This document shows positions 46,896 through 54,869 of a stretch of DNA of 64,000 bases, piece by piece. The notes beneath the pieces were generated by a model. That model searched no databases and was not told the DNA's origin. It saw nothing but the letters and a program-made list of their open reading frames with translations. Numbering within the stretch: the first letter of the stretch is position 1; each line of letters starts with the position of its first letter. The position numbers were made by a program, and so were the translations under genes. The DNA is taken from positions 3,162,001-3,226,000 of the forward strand of contig NZ_CP094533.1 in the NCBI RefSeq assembly GCF_022811605.1. The letters run 5' to 3'. Source of the stretch: Agromyces soli (GTDB lineage: Bacteria > Actinomycetota > Actinomycetes > Actinomycetales > Microbacteriaceae).

Positions 46896-47560
46896 GCGAG
46901 CGCCGCCTTCATGGCGCCGAGGTGGCTGCGGCTCTCCCGCGCGGCGCCGTCGCCATCGCGCTCGGCGATGCGCTCGGCGAGCCGCTCGTGCGCCCCGTGG
47001 TCGGCGTCGTCGCCGAACTCGCCGCGGAGGCGGAGCATCTCGACCATCGCCTGTCGCATCCGCGGGGTGAAGCCGTCGAACAGCTCCGTCAGGATCGGGT
47101 TGTGCGCCGCGGCGACGATGCTGCGGTGGAAGCGGGTGTCGGCGTCGACGTGGTCCTCGATGTCGACTCGGTTCGCGGCACGGTCGTCGAGGGCGCGACG
47201 GATGGCGCGGAGGTCGCTCGGCGTGCGTCGCCCCGCGGCGAGCGCGGCCGCCTCCGCCTCGATCGCGATGCGGGCCTCGATGACCGAGACGAGGTCGGCG
47301 CGGCGCAGCACGGCGTCCCACTCCTCGGGGACGTCGAGCGCGGTGACGTAGACTCCGGCGCCCTGCCTGGAGGCGAGGACGCCGCGGCCGGCGAGCTGGC
47401 GGATGGCCTCTCGGACCGTGGAGCGGCCGACGCCGAGCTGGGGCGCGAGCGTCGTCTCGCCGGGCAGCTTCTGGCCGAGCTCCCACTCGCCGGCGCGGAT
47501 GCGCTCGAGCAGCAGCTCGGCCGCCTGGTCCGCGAGCGGCGCCCGCTTCACCTGTTCCAT
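46892..47560 (-). CDS. GntR family (FCD/FadR subgroup) transcriptional regulator
   Basis: Regulator of 222 residues. The N-terminal winged helix reads ELLLERIRAGEWELGQKLPGETTLAPQLGVGRSTVREAIRQLAGRGVL (core LGVGRSTVREAIRQLAGRGVL cited in part: GVGRSTVREAIRQLAGRG). The C-terminal FCD domain has DADTRFHRSIVAAAHNPILTELFDG (core DTRFHRSIVAAAHNP), with the metal-binding Asp/His pattern, and DHGAHERLAERIAERDGDGA. It typically binds a carboxylic acid effector. It is divergent from leuA, with 46 nt to the leader peptide start, so control of leuA is possible, as is autoregulation with the downstream ABC gene. The ATG has GAGAGGTGGG upstream. Confidence 0.9.
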   Translation of the reverse strand: MEQVKRAPLADQAAELLLERIRAGEWELGQKLPGETTLAPQLGVGRSTVREAIRQLAGRGVLASRQGAGVYVTALDVPEEWDAVLRRADLVSVIEARIAIEAEAAALAAGRRTPSDLRAIRRALDDRAANRVDIEDHVDADTRFHRSIVAAAHNPILTELFDGFTPRMRQAMVEMLRLRGEFGDDADHGAHERLAERIAERDGDGAARESRSHLGAMKAALA

Positions 47561-47594
47561 CGACCCACCTCTCTACTTGTCTGAGGAGTCGTGC

Positions 47595-47606
47595 TACAGT
47601 CTAGCC
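47595..47606 (+). promoter_or_regulatory. Leaderless-type -10 before the leucine leader peptide
   Basis: TACAGT is followed by 6 nt (CTAGCC) and the ATG of the leader peptide, with no Shine-Dalgarno. Transcription would start at the leader start codon. Confidence 0.65.
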
Positions 47607-47651
47607 ATGTTCGCGCGCGGCCTCCTCCTTCGTCGCCACGTCGGGGCCTAG
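47607..47651 (+). CDS. Leucine-rich leader peptide of leuA ([14 protein letters not shown])
   Basis: A 14-residue reading frame, [14 protein letters not shown], with three consecutive leucine codons (CTC CTC CTT at 47622-47630), directly upstream of leuA. Its start is 6 nt from a -10 hexamer, so it is probably the first codon of the transcript. The codons for Leu3 and the following Arg are complementary to the leuA ribosome binding site, and a strong hairpin covers its 3' half. This is the expected design of an amino-acid-responsive leader peptide. Confidence 0.7.
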   Translation: MFARGLLLRRHVGA

Positions 47652-47719
47652 CCGGGCCGGCTCCCCGACGTGGAGCCGCTTCGCACGCCGGTCACCCGAT
47701 CCGAACCGAAGGACCCGCC
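47626..47719 (+). promoter_or_regulatory. Candidate leucine attenuator of leuA
   Basis: CCACGTCGGGG (47636-47646) and CCCCGACGTGG (47663-47673) form an 11-bp perfect stem that contains the leader stop codon. TCCTTCG in the Leu codons (47626-47632) is complementary to CGAAGGA (47707-47713), which carries the leuA Shine-Dalgarno. No T-tract follows the stem, so control at translation is more likely than transcription termination (inference). Confidence 0.6.
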
Positions 47720-49573
47720 ATGACCGGCAGCACCGCAACCCCGACCGTCCCCGCCGCGCCGACCCCGTTCGACCGCATCGACTCCCCCGCCGGGCCCGTC
47801 CCCGCCGACGCACCGCACTGGAACCGGCAACGGCGCTCGCAGATGCCGTCCCACCGCTATCGAGACGTCACCCAGCGGGTGGAGCTCCCGCTCCGCGACC
47901 GCGAATGGCCGAGCCGGCACCTCACTGCCGCGCCCCTCTGGGTCCCGGTCGACCTCCGCGACGGCAACCAGGCCCTCGCCGAACCGATGGACCCCGCACG
48001 GAAGCGCCGCTTCTTCGAGCTCATGGTGGCGATGGGCTACACCGAGATCGAGGTCGGCTACCCCTCGGCGTCGCAGACCGACTACGACTTCGTCCGACTC
48101 CTCGCCGAGTCCGGGCTCGCGCCCGAGCACGTCACCATCGTCGTGTTCACCCCGGCCCGCCGCGACCTCATCGAGCGCACCGTGGCGTCGATCCGGGGCA
48201 TCCGGAACCCCGTCGTCATCCACCTCTACACCGCGACGGCCCCGGTCTGGCGCGACCTGGTGCTGGGTCGCGACCGGGGCGAGCTGCTCGAGCTGATCCT
48301 CGCCGGCGGCCGCGACGTCCTCGAACTCGCCGGCGCGCTGCCGAACGTGCGCTTCGAGTTCTCGCCGGAGGTGTTCAATCTCACCGAGCCCGACTACGCG
48401 CTCGAGGTCTGCGACGCCGTGACGCAGCTGTGGGACGCGAGCCCCGACCGTCCAGTGATCCTGAACCTGCCGGCGACCGTCGAGATCGCGACGCCGAACG
48501 TCTACGCCGACCAGATCGAGTACATGCACCGGCACCTCGCCAGGCGCGAGGGGGTCATCCTCTCCGTGCATCCGCACAACGACCGCGGCACGGGGGTCGC
48601 CTGCGCGGAGCTCGCCGTGCTCGCCGGCGCCGAGCGGGTCGAGGGATGCCTCTTCGGCAACGGCGAGCGCACCGGCAACGTCGACCTCGTCACACTCGCG
48701 CTCAACCTGCACACGCAGGGCATCGATCCGATGATCGACTTCGCCCAGCTCGACGAGATCCGCCGCACGGTGGAGCACTGCAACCGGATCGAGGTGCACC
48801 CGAGGCATCCGTACGCCGGCGACCTCGTGCACACGGCCTTCAGCGGGACGCACCAGGACGCCATCCGAAAGGGCTTCGCCGAGCACCGCGCCCGGGCCGC
48901 CGCCGAGGGGCGGCCCGAGCGGGAGATCGCGTGGCGGGTGCCCTACCTCCCCGTCGACCCGGCGGACCTGGGCCGCAGCTACGACGCCGTGATCCGGGTG
49001 AACTCGCAGTCCGGCAAGGGCGGCGCCGCCTATCTGCTGGAGCGGGAGCTCGGGATCGAGCTGCCGAGACGACTGCAGATCGACTTCGCCCGGCACGTGC
49101 AGCGCCTCGCCGACGAGTCGGGCGACGAGCTCGACGCCGCGCGACTCTGGGCGCTGTTCGGTGCGGTGTACCTCAACGGTGCGGGGCAGCCCGACGGTAC
49201 GGACGCGGCGACGCCCCGGACGATCGAGCTGCGCGGGTACGAGATCGGCGAGGCCGACGGCTGCAGTCGGACGCGGATCGTGATCGAACGGGACGGCGCG
49301 ACCATCGAGCACCTGGCCGAGGGCGTCGGCCCGGTCGAGGCGCTGGTCGAGACGCTCGCCGCGCACGGCATCGAGCTCGAGGTGCTCGGGCTGCACCAGA
49401 CGAGCCTCGGCCACGGGGAGGGCAGCGACGCGCTCACGCTCCTCGAGTTCCGCCATCCCGAGGGGGTGCGCTGGACCGCCGGCCGGGGCGCTTCCGTGGT
49501 GGGCGCCAGCCTGGAGGCGGTGCTGGTCGCGGCGAACGCGGTCGCGGCAGCACGGCCGACGGTGCCGGCGTGA
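47720..49573 (+). CDS. leuA: 2-isopropylmalate synthase
   Basis: First committed enzyme of leucine synthesis, condensing 2-oxoisovalerate with acetyl-CoA. The ATG at 47720 with AAGGA upstream gives 617 residues, the long actinobacterial LeuA type with the N-terminal extension [18 protein letters not shown]. The catalytic barrel (about 65-360) shows [36 protein letters not shown] (core [14 protein letters not shown]), the metal site [13 protein letters not shown] and [15 protein letters not shown]. The C-terminal LeuA allosteric domain (about 450-617) binds leucine for feedback inhibition. Regulation is probably by the leader peptide and perhaps by the divergent GntR protein. Confidence 0.96.
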   Translation: MTGSTATPTVPAAPTPFDRIDSPAGPVPADAPHWNRQRRSQMPSHRYRDVTQRVELPLRDREWPSRHLTAAPLWVPVDLRDGNQALAEPMDPARKRRFFELMVAMGYTEIEVGYPSASQTDYDFVRLLAESGLAPEHVTIVVFTPARRDLIERTVASIRGIRNPVVIHLYTATAPVWRDLVLGRDRGELLELILAGGRDVLELAGALPNVRFEFSPEVFNLTEPDYALEVCDAVTQLWDASPDRPVILNLPATVEIATPNVYADQIEYMHRHLARREGVILSVHPHNDRGTGVACAELAVLAGAERVEGCLFGNGERTGNVDLVTLALNLHTQGIDPMIDFAQLDEIRRTVEHCNRIEVHPRHPYAGDLVHTAFSGTHQDAIRKGFAEHRARAAAEGRPEREIAWRVPYLPVDPADLGRSYDAVIRVNSQSGKGGAAYLLERELGIELPRRLQIDFARHVQRLADESGDELDAARLWALFGAVYLNGAGQPDGTDAATPRTIELRGYEIGEADGCSRTRIVIERDGATIEHLAEGVGPVEALVETLAAHGIELEVLGLHQTSLGHGEGSDALTLLEFRHPEGVRWTAGRGASVVGASLEAVLVAANAVAAARPTVPA

Positions 49574-49598
49574 GACGGCCCGCCCTGAGGCCGTGAGA

Positions 49599-49627
49599 AG
49601 CCGGGCGGGGGTGCTCCCCGCCCGGCT
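49599..49627 (+). terminator. Hairpin after leuA
   Basis: AGCCGGGCGGGG and CCCCGCCCGGCT form a 12-bp perfect stem with a 5-nt loop, 26 nt past the leuA stop. No T-tract follows. The convergent lipoprotein gene ends 34 nt further on, so it may serve both. Confidence 0.55.
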
Positions 49628-49660
49628 CCGATCCCCGGCCGGAAGCCCGGAGCGAGTGGG

Positions 49661-50074
49661 TCAGCCGCGATGCGGCCGCCCGTCGCAGTCGGTCGCATCG
49701 GACCAGTCGCCGGCGCGGAGCTCGGCCTCGACCTCGGCCGTGACGGACTCGCTGGGAACCACCGCCACCTCGACCGAGCCCGGCTCGAGCACGTTCGACC
49801 CGCTCGAGCAGATCGCCATGATCGTCCAGGCGGAGTCCCCGCCGTGGTCGAAGGCGTACGAGGCGGCCAGCCCGAGGCGGGGTGAGGCATCCTGAATGAG
49901 CAGCTGGACCTCGTCGCCGACCGCACCGGTCAATCGATCGAGCGGAGCCCCCACGAGCTCCGACGGCGCGAGGTCGGGTGCCGACGCGCATCCTGCCACC
50001 GCGAGGGCCGCAGCGATCGCGGCGATCGCTCCGGCCCTCGAGGCGGCGATGCGCGAGCTCAGCGAGTACCGCAC
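49661..50074 (-). CDS. Hypothetical lipoprotein
   Basis: Predicted lipoprotein of 137 residues. The signal peptide (RAGAIAAIAAALAVAGC) ends in the lipobox AVAGC, with the lipid-attached Cys at about 29. The mature part is acidic and small: LVGAPLDRLTGAVGDEVQLLIQDASP, AASYAFDHGGDSAWTIMAICSSGSN (cited in part) and two further cysteines. I recognise no family. The GTG start at 50074 has no Shine-Dalgarno but overlaps the end of a 23-codon frame upstream that does have one, so translation may be coupled. Confidence 0.7.
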   Translation of the reverse strand: MRYSLSSRIAASRAGAIAAIAAALAVAGCASAPDLAPSELVGAPLDRLTGAVGDEVQLLIQDASPRLGLAASYAFDHGGDSAWTIMAICSSGSNVLEPGSVEVAVVPSESVTAEVEAELRAGDWSDATDCDGRPHRG

Positions 50075-50130
50075 GCGACCGGGGTCGAGATCGTTCCGCC
50101 CGAACTGATGAGGAACGTCTTCTTCGACAT
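50059..50130 (-). CDS. Candidate 23-residue peptide upstream of the lipoprotein gene
   Basis: The frame MSKKTFLISSGGTISTPVAC followed by GTR starts at an ATG with AGGAG ten nt upstream and ends 15 nt inside the lipoprotein gene. Seventeen of its 22 sense codons after ATG end in G or C, unlike the alternative frame, which supports translation. It is rich in Ser/Thr with one Cys, like short RiPP cores, but no modification enzyme is in the window. It could also be only a coupling leader for the lipoprotein gene. Confidence 0.35.
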   Translation of the reverse strand: MSKKTFLISSGGTISTPVACGTR

Positions 50131-50284
50131 CTGCACTGATCTCCTGACTCTGCGGGCCCGGGTCGCCGTCTGGACCGAGCTCACTCTCGTTCCTAGTGCA
50201 TATTCACCCCTAGCTCAATCACTGCATGCGTTTTTACCTCTCTTCGGGCACGGTGGGGCGCGATAGCGCCACTTCCGTGCCGCC

Positions 50285-50929
50285 TCACCCCAGCCGCATC
50301 GTGGTGACGCAGCTCGCGGCATCGAGCGCAGCCGTGTCGACCGTGGCCGCCGAGGTCGCGCCGTCGGCGTCAGTGATCCGCACCTCGAACTGGGCCCCGC
50401 GAGGCAGCCAGAGGCCGACGAAGCCGTTGTCGAAGCTCGTCCGCACCTCGTCGAGCACCGTCTCCCCCGTCGCCATGTCGCTCGCGACGACCCTGAACGC
50501 TTCGTTCGCCAGCTCCCCTCGACAGGTGGTCAGGCTGTGGAAGACGCACTCGTGGGTCTGCGAGCGATACGGGGCGATCGAGACGTAGAACTCCTCTGGC
50601 ATCGGCAGCGCCAATTCCCGCTCTCCGTCGGACAGGGCGAGCACGTCGGGTCGGACTGAGGCGATGAGGTCGGCCGGGCGGTCCGCGACCGGCAACGCAT
50701 CCAGGCGGTCCACGATCTGCCTGGCGTCGAGCCCGTCCAGGCCGTAGTCGGCGAGGAGCTCGCCGGGAGCCCGGGGTGGCGCAGCGGCGCCGCCCGAGCT
50801 CGGCGGCGCGGCCGGAGCCGGCCCGGGCGCGGCGCAGGCGGCCAGCGTGAACATCGAGACGAGGAGCAGGGCGAGCGTGGGCAGCGCCCTACTGCGGGCG
50901 CGGGAGAACGAGCGGGTGAGGAACGGCAT
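50285..50929 (-). CDS. Hypothetical lipoprotein
   Basis: Predicted lipoprotein of 214 residues. The basic N-terminus and hydrophobic core (LPTLALLLVSMFTLAAC) end in the lipobox LAAC with Cys at about 32. A Pro/Ala/Ser-rich linker follows (to about 55), then a globular part with LLADYGLDGLDARQIVDRLDALPVADRP (core GLDARQIVDRLDALP), PEEFYVSIAPYRSQTHECVFH and LTTCRGELANEAFRV. The latter two hold two cysteines that could form a disulfide. No family recognised. The gap between this and the previous lipoprotein gene is about 150 nt without other features. Confidence 0.75.
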   Translation of the reverse strand: MPFLTRSFSRARSRALPTLALLLVSMFTLAACAAPGPAPAAPPSSGGAAAPPRAPGELLADYGLDGLDARQIVDRLDALPVADRPADLIASVRPDVLALSDGERELALPMPEEFYVSIAPYRSQTHECVFHSLTTCRGELANEAFRVVASDMATGETVLDEVRTSFDNGFVGLWLPRGAQFEVRITDADGATSAATVDTAALDAASCVTTMRLG

Positions 50930-51018
50930 GAAGGAATCCTTCGAGGGTCAGTGGAACAGGAGAACCGGGCATGGCGGTCCACGACGCGCACGGCGCGCGC
51001 CGAGGGTCCGACGGCCCC

Positions 51019-51507
51019 TCAGGTCCGACTGATGCAGAGCAGCGCGCGGATCGGTACCGGGCGTTGCAGCCGGAGTTGGGCGCGACGCGGGGAGGCCCGG
51101 AGCACCGCCGCAGCGGCGGCGAGTCCAGGCCGTCTGGCCGGCGCAGCCAGCGAGAGGGCGAGGAGCAGCACGGCGAGGAAGCACCCCACCGCAGCGCAGA
51201 CCACCGCCTCGTCCCCGGCGCACGACGGGCAGTGCGGCACCGCAGCGGGCGCGGGCGGCGCCGCGTCCGCGCCGGCCGATGAGACCCGCTCGGCGTCGGA
51301 TGCGGCCAACGCCCAGTGCTCCGGGTCGATCGAGGCCTGCGACGCTCCGCGCGACGGCACGGCTTCGCCCGCGGCTGCGCCTGCGAACCCGTGCATCGCC
51401 AGGAGCCCGGCGAGCACGCAGAGCACGAGCACCCCGGCCCCGATCCGGATGCGGGCTCGACCCACCCGCGCTCGCGATCGCGAGCGATGCGACCGGGAGC
51501 ACCACAC
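51019..51507 (-). CDS. Small membrane protein with Cys cluster (DUF6153-like)
   Basis: Predicted 162-residue membrane protein. One hydrophobic segment lies near 24-45 (GAGVLVLCVLAGLLAMHGFAG) and a second near 105-120 (AVGCFLAVLLLALSLAAP). Between them is an acidic Ala/Ser-rich loop ending in HCPSCAGDEAVVCAAVGC, four cysteines and a histidine that could bind a metal such as copper. This layout resembles actinobacterial DUF6153 proteins, but the match is by eye only. The start is uncertain; a GTG at about 51465 would remove a basic leader. It is divergent from the amine oxidase gene. Confidence 0.5.
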   Translation of the reverse strand: MWCSRSHRSRSRARVGRARIRIGAGVLVLCVLAGLLAMHGFAGAAAGEAVPSRGASQASIDPEHWALAASDAERVSSAGADAAPPAPAAVPHCPSCAGDEAVVCAAVGCFLAVLLLALSLAAPARRPGLAAAAAVLRASPRRAQLRLQRPVPIRALLCISRT

Positions 51508-51640
51508 CCGTCCAGTCTATGAAGTCGCACGCCGGCCGCCGACGACGACGCCGTCGCGGCGTCACCGACTCGCCGAGCACGCGCGGATGCCGGTAGCGTC
51601 GGATCGCGCGTCCCAGCACGCGCGGCGAGGGAGCGCAGCG

Positions 51641-52966
51641 ATGGAGCACGTCGACACGATCGTGATCGGCGCCGGGGTGTCCGGTTTGACCGCGGCGAGG
51701 CTGCTCGGCCGCGCCGGGCGACGGGTCGTCGTGCTCGAAGCGCGCGACCGCGTGGGCGGACGCGTCTGGACCGACCGCAGCGGTGGCGCGAGCACCGATC
51801 TCGGCGCCTCGTGGATCCACGGCGTGACCGGCAGCGCGGTCGCCGAGGCGGCCAAGGCGTTCGGCATGCGGACCATGGAGTTCACCGTCGGCGGCTATCA
51901 GCCCGACAGCCGTCCGATCGCCTACTACGGGCCGGACGGGCGGCGGCTCGACCATGACGCGGCCCGCGCCTTCGCCGACGACATCCGCGCGGTGGATGCG
52001 GCGCTGCTCGAGAAGATCGCCGATTCCGTCCCCGAGGCCTCGTACCGAGACGTCACCGACGCCGCGCTCGCCGCGCAGGGCTGGGAGCCCGAGCGGAGCG
52101 AGCGCGTGCGCGAGTACCTCGAGCACCGCAGCGAGGAGCAGTACGGCGCGTGGATCGAGGACCTCGCGGCGCACGGCCTCGACGACGACGCGATCGACGG
52201 CGACGAGGTCGTCTTCCCCGACGGCTACGACGTGCTGCCCGCCCGGTTGGCGGAGGGGCTCGACGTGCGCCTCGAGCACGCGGTGACGCACGTCGAGTGG
52301 GCCGATGGCGGCATCCTGGTCCGGTGCGGCGAGGAGCGCTTCACAGCCGACACCGCCATCGTGACCGTCCCCGTCGGGGTCTTGAAGTCGGACGGGTTCC
52401 GGATCGAACCGCCGCTGCCCGAGCCGGTCGCGGGCGCGCTGGGCCGGCTCGAGATGAACGCCTTCGAGAAGGTGTTCCTGCGCTTCCCGACGCGGTTCTG
52501 GGACGAGGGCGTCTACGCCGTCCGGCAGCAGGGGCCCGAGAGCCGCTGGTGGCACTCCTGGTACGACCTCACGGCGCTGCACGGCGATCCGACGCTGCTG
52601 ACCTTCGCTGCGGGCCCGGCGGCCGAGGCGACGCGGTCCTGGACCGACGAGGAGCTCGTCGAGGACGTGCTCGCGCAGCTGCGCCGGATCTACGGCGAGC
52701 GCGTCGGCGTGCCCACGGGGCTGCACCGCACGGCGTGGCAGGACGATCCCTTCGCCCGGGGCTCGTACGCGTACATGACGCTCGGCTCGACGACCGCCGA
52801 CCACGACGCGCTCGCGACCCCCGTCGGCGGCGTGCTGCACCTCGCGGGCGAGGCGACGTGGACGGATGACCCGGCAACGGTTCCCGCGGCGATGTACTCG
52901 GGGCACCGCGCCGCCGAGCGGGTGCTCGGGCGGGCGGTCCCGATCTCGGACGCCTGGAGCGACTGA
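51641..52966 (+). CDS. Flavin monoamine oxidase family protein
   Basis: FAD-dependent amine oxidase of 441 residues from the ATG at 51641 (GAGGGAG upstream). The N-terminal Rossmann fold reads DTIVIGAGVSGLTAARLLG and RRVVVLEARDRVGGRVWTD (FAD GxGxxG and RVGGR motifs, about 5-50), then GASTDLGASWIHG. The C-terminus contains GSYAYMTLGSTTADHDAL and HLAGEATWTDDPATVPAAMYSGHRAAERVL (core HLAGEATWTDDPATVPAAMY), which closes the FAD site. No signal peptide is visible. Substrate may be a polyamine, tyramine or putrescine-like amine; plant polyamine-oxidase-like enzymes have the same layout. It is not in an operon. Confidence 0.9.
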   Translation: MEHVDTIVIGAGVSGLTAARLLGRAGRRVVVLEARDRVGGRVWTDRSGGASTDLGASWIHGVTGSAVAEAAKAFGMRTMEFTVGGYQPDSRPIAYYGPDGRRLDHDAARAFADDIRAVDAALLEKIADSVPEASYRDVTDAALAAQGWEPERSERVREYLEHRSEEQYGAWIEDLAAHGLDDDAIDGDEVVFPDGYDVLPARLAEGLDVRLEHAVTHVEWADGGILVRCGEERFTADTAIVTVPVGVLKSDGFRIEPPLPEPVAGALGRLEMNAFEKVFLRFPTRFWDEGVYAVRQQGPESRWWHSWYDLTALHGDPTLLTFAAGPAAEATRSWTDEELVEDVLAQLRRIYGERVGVPTGLHRTAWQDDPFARGSYAYMTLGSTTADHDALATPVGGVLHLAGEATWTDDPATVPAAMYSGHRAAERVLGRAVPISDAWSD

Positions 52967-52976
52967 GCAGGAGCAG

Positions 52977-53025
52977 GACCGGCGACCGGCAACCGGCGAC
53001 CGGCGACCGGCGACCGGCGACCGGC
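52977..53025. repeat. Seven tandem 7-bp repeats
   Basis: GACCGGC is repeated seven times (third copy AACCGGC), ending exactly at the tetR stop codon, between two convergent genes. A hypervariable, slippage-prone tract; no hairpin function evident. Confidence 0.9.
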
Positions 53026-53643
53026 TCAGGCTCCCAGGCCGAGCGCCGCGAGCGCGCGCTGCGCGTGGGCCGCTGCGGCCTCGCGATCGGGCGCCGGGCG
53101 CAGGGCGAGCAGGCGCTGCCGGTGCGGTTCGCCGAGCAGGAGGGCGAACAGCGGCTCGGCCAGCTCCTCGGGCAGCCCGCCCGAGCGGAGGCGGTCGCGG
53201 AGCTCCCCGATGTACGAGTCCGGGCCGTCCCGGTAGAAGCCGGCGGCGAGGTCGGGGAACGCGCCCGACTCGGTGATCATGAGCCGGTGCAGCCCGACCG
53301 CCTCGTCGGAGTGCAGCACGGCGACGATGTCCGCGGCGAGCGCGGCCAGTCCCTGCTCGGTCGTCGGCCGGCGCAGCGCGCGCTCGCGCAGGCGCGCGAC
53401 GGCCGCGAGGAAGATCTCGGTGCGATCGCCGAAGTACGCGTAGATGGTGCGCTTGGTGACGCGGGCCTCGGCGGCGAGGTCGTCGAGGCTCACCTGCGCG
53501 AAGCCGCTCGCGACGAACAGCCGCACGGCGGCGTCGAGGATGTCGTCGCGGCGCTGGGCGCGCTCGGACTCGGTGGGCCGCCCGCGCTTGCGGGGAGCGG
53601 TCGTGAGCTCCCCCGTCATCCGCGCCCGCCGTCGTCGTGACAT
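53026..53643 (-). CDS. TetR family transcriptional regulator
   Basis: Regulator of 205 residues, divergent from the 2-oxoacid dehydrogenase operon. The helix-turn-helix region reads RRDDILDAAVRLFVASGFAQVSLDDLAAEARVTKRTIYAYFGDRTEIF (core DDLAAEARVTKRTIYAYFGDR, cited in part as LAAEARVTKRTIYAYFGDR, about 54-72). The C-terminal domain is Ala/Leu-rich with IVAVLHSDEAVGLHRLMITES and GLPEELAEPLFALLLG. The first ATG at 53643 has GGTGG upstream; an ATG at 53619 is possible. It probably represses the divergent operon through the palindromes between them, with a metabolite of that pathway as inducer (inference). Confidence 0.88.
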   Translation of the reverse strand: MSRRRRARMTGELTTAPRKRGRPTESERAQRRDDILDAAVRLFVASGFAQVSLDDLAAEARVTKRTIYAYFGDRTEIFLAAVARLRERALRRPTTEQGLAALAADIVAVLHSDEAVGLHRLMITESGAFPDLAAGFYRDGPDSYIGELRDRLRSGGLPEELAEPLFALLLGEPHRQRLLALRPAPDREAAAAHAQRALAALGLGA

Positions 53644-53683
53644 CTCATGCCACCATCATATAATGATCCGTAGTTCGTATCAT
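53637..53683 (+). promoter_or_regulatory. Strong promoter and overlapping TetR-type palindromes
   Basis: GTGACA (53637-53642), 16 bp, TATAAT (53659-53664) is a near-consensus promoter for the dehydrogenase operon. Two inverted repeats overlap it: ATCAT-ATA-ATGAT (53655-53667) and a 21-bp imperfect palindrome with ATGAT/ATCAT arms and matching CG pairs (53663-53683). A repressor bound here would block both directions. Confidence 0.65.
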
Positions 53684-53750
53684 TCATGTGCGGGACCGCG
53701 GCCGACACCTCGGCGAGCGCGGCCCCGCTCGGGCGAGAAGGAGAACCCCC

Positions 53751-54869
53751 ATGCCCCGGACCACGACGAGCCGCACTCGCCCCCGGTCGGCGCCCACGGC
53801 CCCGGCCGCTGACGACGCGCCGAGCGCGGCGCAGGAACTCGCCTTCTACCGCCAGATGGTGTTCATCCGGCGCTTCGAGGAACGCGCAGCTCGCGCGTAC
53901 ACGGAGGCGCGGATCGGCGGCTACTGCCACCTCAACCTCGGCGAGGAGGCGACCGTCACCGGGCTGATGTCCGCCCTCCGCGCCGAGGACTACGTGTTCA
54001 CGAACTACCGTGAGCACGGCTACGCCCTCGCCCGCGGCATCGCGCCCGAGCGGATCATGGCCGAGCTCTACGGCCGCAGCGACGGCGTTTCGAAGGGCTG
54101 GGGCGGCTCGATGCACCTCTTCGACCTCGAAGCCCGGTTCATGGGCGGCTACGGCATCGTCGGCGGGCAGCTCCCGCTCGCGACCGGCGCCGCCCTCGCG
54201 ATCGACTACCGCGGCGGCGACGAGGCCGTGGTCTGCCTCATGGGCGACGGCACCACGAACATCGGCGCGTTCCACGAGTCGCTGAACCTGGCGGCGATCT
54301 GGAAGCTGCCCATCGTCTACGTCATCGTGAACAACGGACTCGGCATGGGTACCACGGTCGAGGAGGCCTCGGCGGAGCCCGAGCTGCACCGACGCGCTGC
54401 GGCCTACCGGATGGCGTCGGCCCGGGTGGACGGCAACGACCCCATCGCGGTGAGGGAAGCCGCCGCGACGGCGCTCGCAAGCGCGCGGGCCGGGGCACCA
54501 TTCCTGCTCGAGGCCGTGTCGGGCCGACTCAAGGGGCATTCCGTCGTGGACCCGGCCCGCTACCGGAGCCGCGAGGAGGTGGAGGCGGCGCGGGCCGCCG
54601 ATCCGATCGCCGGCTACGCGGCTCGGCTCCTCGAGTCGGCTCGCCTGAGCGAGCAGCAGATCGCGGACGCCGAGCGGGATGCCGATCGCGCCGTCGCCGC
54701 GGCCGTCGCCTTCGCCGAGGCCAGCCCGCACCCGGACCCGGAGACCCTCTTCGACTACACCTACGCGACGCCCGTACCGAACGACTCGAGGCGGCGGCCC
54801 GGCGAGGCGCTCTTCCTCGCGATGCCCGCCGCGTCGACCGCCGCCTCCGTGAACGGAGCCACCGCGTGA
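53751..54869 (+). CDS. 2-oxoacid (pyruvate/acetoin) dehydrogenase E1 component, alpha subunit
   Basis: Thiamine-diphosphate-binding subunit of an E1 heterotetramer, 372 residues. The ATG at 53751 follows AAGGAG. Motifs are [33 protein letters not shown] (core [15 protein letters not shown]), [43 protein letters not shown] (cited in part), and the TPP motif [29 protein letters not shown] (about 165-195). It resembles the plastid/cyanobacterial PdhA and acetoin dehydrogenase AcoA more than branched-chain E1 alpha. The substrate, pyruvate or acetoin, cannot be decided. Operon with E1 beta (4-nt overlap) and E2. Confidence 0.92.
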   Translation: [372 protein letters not shown]

